Positions 8,516 to 17,340 of a stretch of DNA of 32,829 nt are shown here, one piece after another. The notes below the pieces were generated by a model. That model worked only from the letters and a program-made list of their open reading frames with translations. It was not told where the DNA came from and searched no databases. Every line of letters begins with the position of its first letter. The stretch's first letter is position 1. A program made the position numbers and the translations under genes. Origin of the DNA: Flavobacteriales bacterium TMED191 (GTDB lineage: Bacteria; Bacteroidota; Bacteroidia; Flavobacteriales; TMED113); the NCBI GenBank assembly GCA_002171975.2, contig NHIO02000024.1, forward strand, positions 39,699 through 72,527, read 5' to 3'.

Positions 8516-11500
8516 TTACTTAATCAATAATGATTTGTTTACAATATCCTTCTCAGTAGCTACGCTTACTTGGTATAAACCAGTTGGGTAATTACCTACA
8601 TTGATATTTGTAGTTGAGAACGTTGATGTAGTATGTGATACAACAATCTGTCCTAATTGATTAATAATTGTAATTCTTGCATCTTCATAATCATATGAAT
8701 CTAATTCAATTGTAATATAGTCATCAGCTGGATTTGGATAAATTAATAATCCAAAAGAGCTAGTAACCTCTTCAATTGAAACGTCGTCAGGCACACATAT
8801 GCAATCAATGATTGTACCAGGAGCACCATCAATCTCACAAACGTCGCCTTCTGAAATACATGAACCATCATCAAACATTGCATTTGGATTAAAGTTACAT
8901 GCATCAGCAATCATACAACCTACAACGATAGAATCACAGTCTGGAATACCATCACCATCTTCATCAATATATGTTACACCAACGTAATTTCCATCAGCAT
9001 CTTGAACACATTCTTGACAAATCGGATCTTCAATTCCAGCACCATTTGAAGCGTATGCACATGAACCATCATCAAAATTAGCAGTCATATCATAGTTACA
9101 TGCAAATGCATCTGTACAACCTAGATTCCAGTCAGTACATAATGTGTTGTCAATACAACCATTTGCTACTGCATCTGCATCATAGTTAAAGCTCCAAACT
9201 TGACCACAACCATACGGAAGACATGAGCCGTCATCTTGAGATGCAATCATATACATTGTTTCACCGTCATCTGACATAGGAGTTACATATACATTTCCGT
9301 CAGCATCAAAATATGATGTATTACAAGCAAGTGGATCTGTACATCCCCACATTTCTAAGTCATCACAAACTCCATCTCCATCACAATCTTCTATACAGTT
9401 ACCATCGCAATCATAACTAGCTGCAGCGTAAATACAAGATGTTCCACCTTGAGCAGTAGCTGGATCGAAGTTGTTAGCTTCATCATAATTACATGCTGTT
9501 TCATCCATACAACCAAATACATAGTCTTGACATAATTCGTCATTACCATATAATTCGTTAGAGAAACAATCGGCATCTGGACTATAGTTTACTGCATTAG
9601 GAGTGTTACAACCAATTTGGCCTTCACATGAACCATCTAATTCAGTTGCAAACGGATTATAGTTACAAGCCATTTCATCTGTACAACCTTGAATCTCAAC
9701 GTTATCACAAACTCCGTCATTATCTATATCACCGTCAGTAAATACCCCATTTTCATCACAGCTATCACAAGCACCTTCACAAGAGCCATCATCTTCTGTT
9801 GCATCAACATCAAAGTTACATGCTGTAGCATCTGTACAACCGTGAATTTCCATGTAATCTAAAACACCATCACCGTCAGTATCTAACTCCCAATAAGCAC
9901 AATCCTCCCCAGCAGGGACAAATGCTTCAAATAAACAATCAGATTGAGCAGATATAGTTGCGTCAGCATCATAGTTACATGCTGTATCGTCCATACAACC
10001 AGCGCAAGAATCAGACTCACAAGAACCGTCATCTGTATTTGCTGTCTCATCATAATTACATGCTGTATCATCCATACAACCAGGTACAAACTCAATACAT
10101 GAGTCGTTCACAATACAAGTTGCAGTACCACAATCATCACCTTCACAGTCCTCATCAGCAAGAGGGTTGTAGTTTAACATATATGGTAAATCACAACCAA
10201 CAACACCTTCACAAGAACCGTCATCCTCCGTTGCCGTCATATCATAATTACATGCAGATATATCAGTACATCCAGCGATTTCTAGTTCATTACAAACTCC
10301 ATCTCCATCAGTATCATTAATACATGTTTGTTCTCCTGTTGTAGCATCTAAACACTGATAGTATTCTTCTGCTCCTTCGCCATTACAAACACCACATGCA
10401 TCATAAGTACCAACACATTCATCAGCTAAATCGCATACTGCATCTCCGTCAGTATCTGCACAGCTACCGTCACAATTATAACCTGTAGATGGCAATTCAC
10501 AAGAACCATCATCATCTGTTGCTCCAACTGCAGCATCAAAATTACAAGCATTAATGTCAGTACAACCTAAAACCTCATCATCATCACAAACTCCATCATT
10601 GTCAGAGTCGCCATCAATATAGTTTCCTGTTGTTGCATCCCAGTCGCTATCACATAAAGGATCAAAACAAGAACCATCATCTTCAGTAGCACCTGCATTT
10701 TCATTATAGTTTACCGCATTTGCATCAGTACAACCTAAAACTTCGTAATCATTACAAACTCCATCACCATCATCATCTCCTTCTACGCAGTCACCATTAC
10801 AAGTTCCCATAACATAAGTGCCTGCTAAATCCATACAGTCATCACAATCATTTAATTCACCTACACATTCATCAACAATATCACAAATTGTATCCTCATC
10901 TAAATCAACACATGTACCATCACAATTAAACCATGTTGCTGCATATGTACAAGAACCATCGTTTGTATTTGCAGCTGCATCATAGTTACAAGCAACTCCA
11001 CCAAATGTGTCTGGGTCATTATCTGTACAACCTAAAACAACATCTTCACAACAATCTCCGTTTTCACACTCAGTATTACAATCAGCACAGTAGTTACCTG
11101 CATTTTCATCATAACAACCAATAGTAACTTCTTCACATGAACCATCATCCTCAGTTGCTAATGAATTATAATTAAATGCTGTTTCGTCAGTACATCCATC
11201 TATCTCAACCTCATCACAAGTTCCATCAGCATCGTCATCTTGACATGTACCATCACAATTATACCATTCTGCAGCAAATGAACAAGAACCGTCATCTGTG
11301 TTAGCGTTAGCATTAAAGTTACAAGCAGTTTCATCTATACAACCTTCAACTATTTCAGCACAAGAACCATCATTAAAACATGCCGCAGCATCATAGTTAA
11401 AAGCAGTGTCGTCTGTACATCCAGCTACTGTACAACATTCTGTCGCAGCAACATCATTCCAGTTAAATGAATCTACATCAGTACAACCATCAACCTCGTC

Positions 11501-12196
11501 ACAAACTCCGTCTGTATCTGCATCTAAACAAGTACCATCACAATTAAACCATTCGTCTGGGAAAACACATACAAATAAACCATCGTTATTTGAATCAATC
11601 ATTTCCATATCGCCAGGCAATGTGATATTTGGGTCAGAGCCATAAGTCTGAGATGACCCTGCAACATAGTTACAAGCTGTTGGATCAGCACACTCACTAA
11701 AGACTTCAGAATCATCACAAACTCCATCGTTGTCAGAGTCATTAGCGCAGATTAGATCATCAACCTTATCACAAATACCGTCCTCGTCAACATCAACACA
11801 TGTACCATCACAATTGAAGTCTAATACTGCGTAAGTACACGAACCATCGTCAATTGTTGCAGGACAGATAGAAGCAATTCCATCATCACCAATACATACA
11901 AAAAACGATTGATTACAAGCTTCAGCGTCTGTACAACCAACCTGGTTAAAGTCACAAATACCGTTATCATCGTCATCTTGACATGCTCCATCACATGTTA
12001 ACATAAAGCCAGGATTGTCTACGTCTTCTTGAGCGAATTCACAAGAACCGTCATCCTCAGTTGCAGTAGCATCATAGTTACATGCTGTAGCATCTGTACA
12101 CCCAAGAGGATCACAATCGACCACGTCTTGAGCAAACACATTAAAAGATCCCAAACAAAGGATCATTAATAAAAATAGATAATGTTTTTTCATCAT
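8516..12196 (-). CDS. Giant Asp/Cys-rich repeat protein with T9SS type A sorting signal
   Basis: A 1226-residue secreted protein. It has a signal peptide ending in FNVFAQ (about residue 22), about 22 units starting with GCTD-like motifs, and a classical T9SS type A C-terminal signal at residues 1148-1226 (LLIYPNPADDYITIE, then QLGQIVV, then PTGLYQVSV, ending KSLLIK). A full unit reads GCTDATACNYDATATEDDGSC, often followed by NCDGTCxDxDxDGxCD, which resembles calcium-binding aspartate ladders such as thrombospondin type 3 repeats. The protein is extremely acidic and rich in paired cysteines. It should be exported by Sec, cross the outer membrane through T9SS and be anchored or released at the surface. 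A structural, adhesive or calcium-dependent role is inference. Single copies of the same repeat occur in the proteins at 13842 and 21692. Confidence 0.9.
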   Translation of the reverse strand: MMKKHYLFLLMILCLGSFNVFAQDVVDCDPLGCTDATACNYDATATEDDGSCEFAQEDVDNPGFMLTCDGACQDDDDNGICDFNQVGCTDAEACNQSFFVCIGDDGIASICPATIDDGSCTYAVLDFNCDGTCVDVDEDGICDKVDDLICANDSDNDGVCDDSEVFSECADPTACNYVAGSSQTYGSDPNITLPGDMEMIDSNNDGLFVCVFPDEWFNCDGTCLDADTDGVCDEVDGCTDVDSFNWNDVAATECCTVAGCTDDTAFNYDAAACFNDGSCAEIVEGCIDETACNFNANANTDDGSCSFAAEWYNCDGTCQDDDADGTCDEVEIDGCTDETAFNYNSLATEDDGSCEEVTIGCYDENAGNYCADCNTECENGDCCEDVVLGCTDNDPDTFGGVACNYDAAANTNDGSCTYAATWFNCDGTCVDLDEDTICDIVDECVGELNDCDDCMDLAGTYVMGTCNGDCVEGDDDGDGVCNDYEVLGCTDANAVNYNENAGATEDDGSCFDPLCDSDWDATTGNYIDGDSDNDGVCDDDEVLGCTDINACNFDAAVGATDDDGSCELPSTGYNCDGSCADTDGDAVCDLADECVGTYDACGVCNGEGAEEYYQCLDATTGEQTCINDTDGDGVCNELEIAGCTDISACNYDMTATEDDGSCEGVVGCDLPYMLNYNPLADEDCEGDDCGTATCIVNDSCIEFVPGCMDDTACNYDETANTDDGSCESDSCAGCMDDTACNYDADATISAQSDCLFEAFVPAGEDCAYWELDTDGDGVLDYMEIHGCTDATACNFDVDATEDDGSCEGACDSCDENGVFTDGDIDNDGVCDNVEIQGCTDEMACNYNPFATELDGSCEGQIGCNTPNAVNYSPDADCFSNELYGNDELCQDYVFGCMDETACNYDEANNFDPATAQGGTSCIYAAASYDCDGNCIEDCDGDGVCDDLEMWGCTDPLACNTSYFDADGNVYVTPMSDDGETMYMIASQDDGSCLPYGCGQVWSFNYDADAVANGCIDNTLCTDWNLGCTDAFACNYDMTANFDDGSCAYASNGAGIEDPICQECVQDADGNYVGVTYIDEDGDGIPDCDSIVVGCMIADACNFNPNAMFDDGSCISEGDVCEIDGAPGTIIDCICVPDDVSIEEVTSSFGLLIYPNPADDYITIELDSYDYEDARITIINQLGQIVVSHTTSTFSTTNINVGNYPTGLYQVSVATEKDIVNKSLLIK
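8858..12106 (-). repeat. About 22 coding repeats of the GCTDxxACNYDxxATxDDGSC type
   Basis: The unit begins with GC(T/M/I/Y)D and normally ends in DDGSC, with AxNYxxxA in between. I count 22 starts, including degenerate ones such as GCDLPYMLNYNP and GCNTPNAVNYSP. About half are followed by a second module with NCDGTC and D-rich DxDxDGxCD. Spacing varies from about 22 to 100 residues, so copies have diverged and acquired inserts rather than being recent exact duplicates. Confidence 0.9.
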
Positions 12197-12610
12197 ATTA
12201 AATTTTAAATTTGTTGCAAATCTAGTTATTTATATGATAAATTCATACATAAGGGAACTTTTTTACTCCTGAAATGCCTTTTTTTGCAGCTTTATTATTA
12301 ACAAGTAAATGTTAGTTGCAAAAAATATGAACATAGAAACCTCTTTTATAGACCTGTTAAACACATTAAATAACAACTATATTTACACTATACTTAATAA
12401 TGATGATTTTGAATTCGAAAAAAATAATTAATGTGGGGTGTTTTCAATAATCCCATTTATCCAAATTATATATTCAGAAAGTGAAATAAATAATACAAGC
12501 TTAAATTAGAAAAATAAGCATAGATATAACATAGATTTATTGCCCGAAGCAAAAAATCTTAATTGTATTATTAAAAATTGTGGGGTTTTAGCAACTATTA
12601 AGCTATGATA
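12197..12610. other. Long intergenic region between giant repeat gene and cold-shock gene
   Basis: A very AT-rich 414-nt stretch. It contains the probable promoter of the leftward giant gene (12217-12224). A plus-strand frame at 12309-12431 would encode 40 residues with no recognisable features. A short inverted repeat TTGC-CCGAA-GCAA is centred near 12545, downstream of the leftward cold-shock gene. I see no further gene. Confidence 0.5.
12217..12224 (-). promoter_or_regulatory. Probable -7 element TAGATTTG of the giant repeat gene
   Basis: On the minus strand TAGATTTG fits the Bacteroidota -7 consensus TAnnTTTG exactly and ends about 20 nt before the start codon at 12196. No clear -33 TTTG element is visible at the expected distance, so confidence is moderate. 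Confidence 0.45.
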
Positions 12611-12805
12611 CTATTCTGCTTGCTTAACATTAATTGCTCTCATTCCCTTTGGATCATCTTCCAATTCAAATTGGACTGAGTCGCCATCCTTAATTGTTTC
12701 CGTTAAACCTGTTGAGTGAACAAAATAATCTTTGCTCCCGTCTGCATCAGTAATAAAGCCAAAGCCTTTAACTTGATTGAAAAACTTTACTGTTCCTTGT
12801 TTCAT
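12611..12805 (-). CDS. Cold-shock domain protein
   Basis: A 64-residue single cold-shock domain, the full length of bacterial Csp proteins. RNP1 is KGFGFI (about residues 13-18) and RNP2 is YFVHST (about 27-32); the GTVKFF start and the acidic ELEDDPKGMRAINV end are typical. It binds single-stranded RNA and DNA as an RNA chaperone. It stands alone, transcribed leftward, with a TACTTTTG -7 element about 30 nt upstream. Whether it is cold-induced cannot be told from sequence. It carries no C-terminal extension such as the DUF1294 fusion seen in some relatives. Confidence 0.95.
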   Translation of the reverse strand: MKQGTVKFFNQVKGFGFITDADGSKDYFVHSTGLTETIKDGDSVQFELEDDPKGMRAINVKQAE

Positions 12806-12835
12806 ATTTTTATGTAGTTACTATATTTAAAACGC

Positions 12836-12843
12836 CAAAAGTA
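12836..12843 (-). promoter_or_regulatory. -7 element TACTTTTG upstream of cold-shock gene
   Basis: Minus-strand TACTTTTG matches TAnnTTTG exactly and lies 30 nt before the ATG at 12805, leaving a short 5' leader in contrast to the leaderless-like arrangement in the secretome island. Confidence 0.5.
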
Positions 12844-12934
12844 CATAAAATCATTAAGAACACGCATTTTATACTTATAATTATTTTACAAAAGACTTAT
12901 ATTTATGTTTAATCCAATTATTTAATTCCAATTT

Positions 12935-13675
12935 ATGAAACTAATTAAATTTACATTTTTACTAATCTTTCCCTCTGTTATCATTGGACAAAATACTGAA
13001 TGTGGAGACAGGCCTGTTAAGCCTCAAAGAATTGAAAATCAAACTATAAAAAATTATAAAGATTCTGAAAACTTTATTAATTACAAGAACAATCTTAAGC
13101 AGTGGAAATACTGCACAAGCCCCCTTGGAATAGATGAACGCGAATCTAAAAGACTTGAAAATCAAAAACAAAAAAGATTGGAGAGTCAAAATGAAGAGCC
13201 GATTAATAAATGTGGCGACCGACCTGATAAACCCAAAAGACCCAAAGGAACTAGTATTGATGAATTTCGACAAACTCATGTACATATATTATACCGTGAA
13301 AAATTAAAAATCTGGAAACAATGTATGAGTCCAAAACAACTAACAGAACCTGTGTTTAGTAAAAAAAAGGAAATTACTAAAAGTCCCTGTGGAAACAAAC
13401 CAAATAAGCCCTTACGAGAAGATGGTATGGATCACGAAGAGTACAAACAAACATCGGAGTATAAAATCTACCGAAGTGAACTGAAGATATGGAAAAGTTG
13501 TGAAGAAGATTATAAAAAAGAAGTCCTTTGGGGTGATTGCGGTAAAAAACCAAAAAAACCAGCAAGAAATGAGGGCATGAACCACGAAGAATACAAACAA
13601 ACCTCAGAGTATCAAACATATCGTCAGTCCTTTAAAAACTGGAAAAAATGTATAGATTCAAACAAAAAAGAATGA
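12935..13675 (+). CDS. Exported protein of four two-cysteine repeats
   Basis: A 246-residue protein with signal peptide MKLIKFTFLLIFPSVIIGQ, followed by four roughly 40-residue repeats. Each begins CG(D/N/K)(R/K)PxKPxR and ends WKxC, with a conserved YxxY(R/K)xxLKxWK core. Each repeat has exactly two cysteines, suggesting one disulfide per unit. Repeats 3 and 4 are nearly identical (HEEYKQTSEY in both), so the last duplication is recent. The protein is highly basic and charged and probably helical. No catalytic motif is seen. I recall similar repeats only in uncharacterised Bacteroidota proteins, so no function is assigned. Its stop codon overlaps (ATGA) the start of a 34-codon frame carrying a signal-peptide-like sequence. 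Confidence 0.78.
   Translation: MKLIKFTFLLIFPSVIIGQNTECGDRPVKPQRIENQTIKNYKDSENFINYKNNLKQWKYCTSPLGIDERESKRLENQKQKRLESQNEEPINKCGDRPDKPKRPKGTSIDEFRQTHVHILYREKLKIWKQCMSPKQLTEPVFSKKKEITKSPCGNKPNKPLREDGMDHEEYKQTSEYKIYRSELKIWKSCEEDYKKEVLWGDCGKKPKKPARNEGMNHEEYKQTSEYQTYRQSFKNWKKCIDSNKKE
13001..13651 (+). repeat. Four tandem coding repeats, CGxxPxKPxR...WKxC
   Basis: The repeats start at about residues 23, 92, 151 and 200 of the protein at 12935. The first two are separated by a charged linker of about 30 residues (RLENQKQKRLESQ); the last two are close and almost identical, including at DNA level around 13426-13470 and 13573-13617. Confidence 0.8.
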
Positions 13676-13776
13676 GACACTGTCTGATAATCTTTTTGCT
13701 AGTTTCATTAAATGGATTTGTGCAAAATCTAATTATAGCTAATAGTTGTTTACCTTCTACATTCAGGCTGAATTAA
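13672..13776 (+). pseudogene. Orphan signal-peptide stub (34 codons)
   Basis: An ATG overlaps the stop of the preceding gene (ATGA) and opens a 34-codon frame: MRHCLIIFLLVSLNGFVQN followed by LIIANSCLPSTFRLN. The first 19 residues form a convincing signal peptide of the style seen throughout the window. Only 15 residues follow before TAA, so this looks like the front of an exported-protein gene whose body has been lost, or less likely a genuine tiny secreted peptide. It is too short to judge by composition. Confidence 0.4.
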
Positions 13777-13829
13777 ATTAAAAAATCATTATTAACAGAT
13801 TTAAAATTTTTTCATTTTTAGTAAAATTG

Positions 13830-13837
13830 TATATTTA
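13830..13837 (+). promoter_or_regulatory. -7 element TATATTTA, 4 nt before start codon
   Basis: TATATTTA, then TAAG, then ATG at 13842. It matches TAnnTTTG except for the final base. The placement decides the start: the upstream in-frame TTG at 13827 lies in the promoter itself and cannot be transcribed from it. Confidence 0.5.
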
Positions 13838-13841
13838 TAAG

Positions 13842-15233
13842 ATGAAAAAAATAATGTTCCTACTTAGCTTTATACCTATTGTCTCTCTATCACAACCTAG
13901 TTTTACATTAACAACAACTGAAGAAGCATCCTCTAAGAATTTATTCATAAAGCCTGTTGGTCAGGGCAGTAATAAACCCGTGATGATTATCAATGTTGAT
14001 GGGGAAATTCTCTTCTCTGAAAACCTTGGAATGATGGGCTGGGATTGGAAAGTAAACTTAAATAATCATATAACATATTTTGATAGACAAAATATGTGCT
14101 GGCATGTTGTAGATTCTTTATTTAACACAGTTGATACCGTATATGGGCAAAATGGATACATAGCCGATAATCATGATTTTTTAGCACTTCCAAATGGCAA
14201 TTATGTTCTGTTTTATTATGATCTTCAACCATTTCCAATGGATGAGGTAGTCACAGGAGGAAACCCAGATGCAATTGTCGAGGGCGTTGTTATTCAAGAG
14301 CTAAACTCTGATCATGAAGTAATATTTCAGTGGGAAAGCTGGGATCATTTTAGCGTAACTGATAATATATATAGCAATTTAACAGCTAACCAAATTGCTT
14401 TTATTCATACAAATGCAATTGATATTGATTACGATGGTCACTTTTTGATTTCTTCTAGAAATCTAGATGAAATTACCAAAATACACCGTACTTCCGGTGA
14501 TGTTATATGGAGATGGGGAGGATCACAAAATCAATTTGAATTTGTAAATGATTACCCGTTTACACACCAACATTGTATTAAAAGTTTAGGAGACGACAAA
14601 TACCTTCTGTTTGATAATGGTAATCATAGTGCAGATTTTATGGGCCAAAACATTTCTAGAGCTGTTGAATATCAATTAGATTTAAATGCAATGACCGCCA
14701 CCAAAACATGGGACTTTTATCACCCCGACTCATTATTTAGTCCTTCTATAAGTAGTGTTCAAAGATTAGAAAATGGCAATACATTGGTCAACTTTGGTAA
14801 TTTGTCGATCACTAACAGAGGTGCAGTCATAACAGAAGTAAACCCTCAGAATGAAATTGTCTTTGAGCTTGAATTAGCACCACCTTCTTCTGGAAACAGT
14901 TCAAATGTATATTGTGCGAATAAATTTGACTGGTTTTTTGATGACAGCATTATAGGTTGTGAAAATGGAGATGCTTGTAACTATAATTCTAATGTAATAA
15001 ATAATGACTTATTCTGCATATTTCCTGGTGAACCCTGTGAAAGTGCATCAACTATCGGGATATATGACGAAAACTGCGAATGTCTACCAACAAATACTAT
15101 CATCAACGAAGAGTCTTTTAAGAAAAAACTACTATATACTTTTGACTTTCAAGGGAAACAAAGTATACAGCCTAAATTCAAAATAGAAATCTACAATAAT
15201 GGTACTGTAGAAAAAAAATACATTATTAAATAG
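13842..15233 (+). CDS. Exported arylsulfotransferase-like beta-propeller protein with short C-terminal tag
   Basis: A 463-residue protein with signal peptide MKKIMFLLSFIPIVSLSQ. The main body resembles the arylsulfotransferase (ASST) family: a propeller with repeated DGxxLFxxN and NGNYVLFYYD segments, a HTNAIDIDYDGHFLISSRN motif, then IHRTSGDVIWRWGG and THQHCIK, all typical of this family. A single GCENGDACNYNSN unit follows, related to the repeat of the giant protein at 8516. The last 35 residues carry the shared short tag (DFQGK, then EIYNNGTVEKKYIIK). ASST enzymes move sulfate between phenolic compounds, but many Bacteroidota homologues lack proven activity, so the product is called -like. 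Probable location is the periplasm or cell surface. Confidence 0.8.
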   Translation: MKKIMFLLSFIPIVSLSQPSFTLTTTEEASSKNLFIKPVGQGSNKPVMIINVDGEILFSENLGMMGWDWKVNLNNHITYFDRQNMCWHVVDSLFNTVDTVYGQNGYIADNHDFLALPNGNYVLFYYDLQPFPMDEVVTGGNPDAIVEGVVIQELNSDHEVIFQWESWDHFSVTDNIYSNLTANQIAFIHTNAIDIDYDGHFLISSRNLDEITKIHRTSGDVIWRWGGSQNQFEFVNDYPFTHQHCIKSLGDDKYLLFDNGNHSADFMGQNISRAVEYQLDLNAMTATKTWDFYHPDSLFSPSISSVQRLENGNTLVNFGNLSITNRGAVITEVNPQNEIVFELELAPPSSGNSSNVYCANKFDWFFDDSIIGCENGDACNYNSNVINNDLFCIFPGEPCESASTIGIYDENCECLPTNTIINEESFKKKLLYTFDFQGKQSIQPKFKIEIYNNGTVEKKYIIK

Positions 15234-15381
15234 AGTAAATTATAAATAGTTTGCTTTTCTAATTTAATTGCTCATTCAGTTAATTTTTGCTTCAATAAGA
15301 GTTCTCTTAAAAAGACATTCTACTCTTAGTCAAATGAAAATTATATACTTAAAAAAGACACTGTAACTAAGTTTAAAAAAT

Positions 15382-15389
15382 TATATTTG
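15382..15389 (+). promoter_or_regulatory. -7 element TATATTTG, 4 nt before start codon
   Basis: An exact TAnnTTTG match followed by ATTT and the ATG at 15394. Transcription from such an element would begin at or just before the start codon, predicting a leaderless mRNA for the TonB receptor. Confidence 0.6.
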
Positions 15390-15393
15390 ATTT

Positions 15394-17334
15394 ATGAAAA
15401 ATTTACTACTTATTCTTTTTATTCCCTTTTTAATATTGGGACAAGAAACAAACCAAAGCAACACCAATCTTAAAACTGTCAATATATATGGCAGTATGAT
15501 TGATTTAAATAATATAGAGTCTGGTAAAAACATAACTATCATAAATTCAAATGATATTGAAAATTATAGTTTTAATTCTATTGACGAATTATTAAAGCTA
15601 ATTCCTAGTATTGAATTACAATCTAGAGGTGGCTTTGGTACTCAGTCTGATATAGTACTAAGAGGAAGTACATTCAACCAAACCCTTGTTCTTTTAGACG
15701 GAGCAAGAGTCAATGATCCTCTTACTGGACATTTCAGTATGTATATACCCATCAATCCTTTTGAAATTCATCAAATAGAAATTATAAGAGGAGGAGGCTC
15801 GTCAATTTATGGCCCAGATGCTGTTGGAGGTGTAATTAATATCGTAACAAAATTATTTAAAGAAGGAATAAGTAAAAATGAGGTTATTGTAGAGTCTAAA
15901 GTTGGGTCAAATGGCTTAACAGGAGATAATTTATTTATTGCAAAAAAACTACATGAGAAGTTTTATACAACTCTTGGAGTTAACTTAATTAAGTCAGATG
16001 GACAAGAACTTTATAAGGATATATTTAGTTTTTTTGACAACCAAACATTTTCACTTTCTCATAAATATGCTTTTAGTAATAAATTAAATGTAATACTTAG
16101 ATCAGCATATGCCAAACGTTTTTTTAACTCACAGTATTATTATACTCGTAGTAATTATGATCTTTCTAACGAAACAATTAGAAAAAGTTGGACACAAGCC
16201 CAGATAAATTATAAAATTGATAAAACCAGAAAACTTAGTTTAATGACTTCTTATCAAAATGTTGATGATTTGTATATTTTTAATCCTGAATTCCCTTATT
16301 ATCAAAATTACACTGAGCTAACTAATAGTAATATCAATTATACAAAGAAAACTGACTCTTACAGAGTGGTTAGCGGAGTAAATCTTCAAAATCGTAAAAT
16401 TGCTAGTATTGATAGAGGGAATCACTCTGACTACTACATTGGGAGCTTTGTAAATTTTATGAAAAAAATTAAAGCAATAACAATCAACCCGTCATTAAGA
16501 TTAGACTATAATAAAAGCTACCGTGTACAGTTATGCCCACAATTTGATGTAAATTATAATCATGATAATTATAATCTTCGAACAAGTTTTGGAAGAACTA
16601 TAAGGTCTGCAGACTTTACCGAAAGGTTTTATAATAATAACTATAACGGTACTCTTTCGGCTGGACGTAATATCGGAAATCCAGATTTAAAAGCAGAAAC
16701 AAGTCTAAACTGGGAAATTGGTATTGATATTAAAAAATATAAAAATGCCACTATTAAAAACACCTTGTTTTATAGAAATGCTTCTAATTTAATTGACTGG
16801 GTGCTAATGAATTCCAGTCAAATCTCTACAAATATTGATTTACTAGAAAATGAAAATTATCTATTTGCTCAAAATATAAGCAAACTAAAAACATTGGGCT
16901 GGGAGTCTGAATTGTGGTTTAATTTAAAAAAATTCAAAGTACTTAATATTAGCGGATCATTAGGTTATTGTAAAATTTTTGCAGCTGAAGAAAATCAAAG
17001 TCTATTTGAAAATAATACCAACACTTTGTCAAAATACCTTGCTAACAACTCTGGTGACCGATTTAATTACAATGTTTTTTTCGATTGGAAAAAATGGAAA
17101 TTTAATTTAAATGGTCAAATGAAGATTAGGGGCAATGAGTCAGACTTGAATATCGATCAAACCTTAAGTCAGTCATATTTTGTTCATAATGTCAATTTAA
17201 ATTATGCCCTAGGAAATCGTTTAACATATAGCGCTGAATTAATAAATATTTTTAATAAAGAATATGCCGATATTTTAGGAGCGATAATGCCTAAAAGATG
17301 GTTTGTTTTAGGATTTAAATACTCACTTCAGTAA
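15394..17334 (+). CDS. TonB-dependent outer-membrane receptor
   Basis: A 646-residue receptor for active uptake across the outer membrane. Signal peptide MKNLLLILFIPFLILGQ is followed by a possible TonB box (TVNIYGS) and a plug domain at about residues 30-155 with SIDELLKLIPSIELQSRGG, VLRGSTFNQTLVLLDGARV and GGGSSIYGPDAVGGVINIV. The remainder forms the beta-barrel, ending in an aromatic-rich strand (RWFVLGFKYSLQ). It has no N-terminal carboxypeptidase-like domain and no SusD partner, so it is not a typical SusCD polysaccharide system. The architecture is closest to the BtuB/siderophore-type group, but the substrate cannot be inferred. The next gene starts 6 nt later and is probably co-transcribed. 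Confidence 0.92.
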   Translation: MKNLLLILFIPFLILGQETNQSNTNLKTVNIYGSMIDLNNIESGKNITIINSNDIENYSFNSIDELLKLIPSIELQSRGGFGTQSDIVLRGSTFNQTLVLLDGARVNDPLTGHFSMYIPINPFEIHQIEIIRGGGSSIYGPDAVGGVINIVTKLFKEGISKNEVIVESKVGSNGLTGDNLFIAKKLHEKFYTTLGVNLIKSDGQELYKDIFSFFDNQTFSLSHKYAFSNKLNVILRSAYAKRFFNSQYYYTRSNYDLSNETIRKSWTQAQINYKIDKTRKLSLMTSYQNVDDLYIFNPEFPYYQNYTELTNSNINYTKKTDSYRVVSGVNLQNRKIASIDRGNHSDYYIGSFVNFMKKIKAITINPSLRLDYNKSYRVQLCPQFDVNYNHDNYNLRTSFGRTIRSADFTERFYNNNYNGTLSAGRNIGNPDLKAETSLNWEIGIDIKKYKNATIKNTLFYRNASNLIDWVLMNSSQISTNIDLLENENYLFAQNISKLKTLGWESELWFNLKKFKVLNISGSLGYCKIFAAEENQSLFENNTNTLSKYLANNSGDRFNYNVFFDWKKWKFNLNGQMKIRGNESDLNIDQTLSQSYFVHNVNLNYALGNRLTYSAELINIFNKEYADILGAIMPKRWFVLGFKYSLQ

Positions 17335-17340
17335 CAACCT

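Noticed and set aside
9391..11645. Several antisense and frame-shifted open frames within the giant repeat gene
   Set aside because: They are low-complexity shadows produced by the repeated codons of the real minus-strand gene (His/Tyr/Gln-rich or Met/Val-rich), with no start context of their own.
8858..12106. A CRISPR array or DNA-level satellite
   Set aside because: The periodicity is in the encoded protein; unit length varies widely and the DNA copies are diverged and fully in frame.
12309..12431. A 40-codon plus-strand frame in the intergenic region
   Set aside because: Asn-rich, no promoter at the usual distance, no signal peptide and no recognisable pattern; chance frames of this size are expected in such AT-rich DNA.
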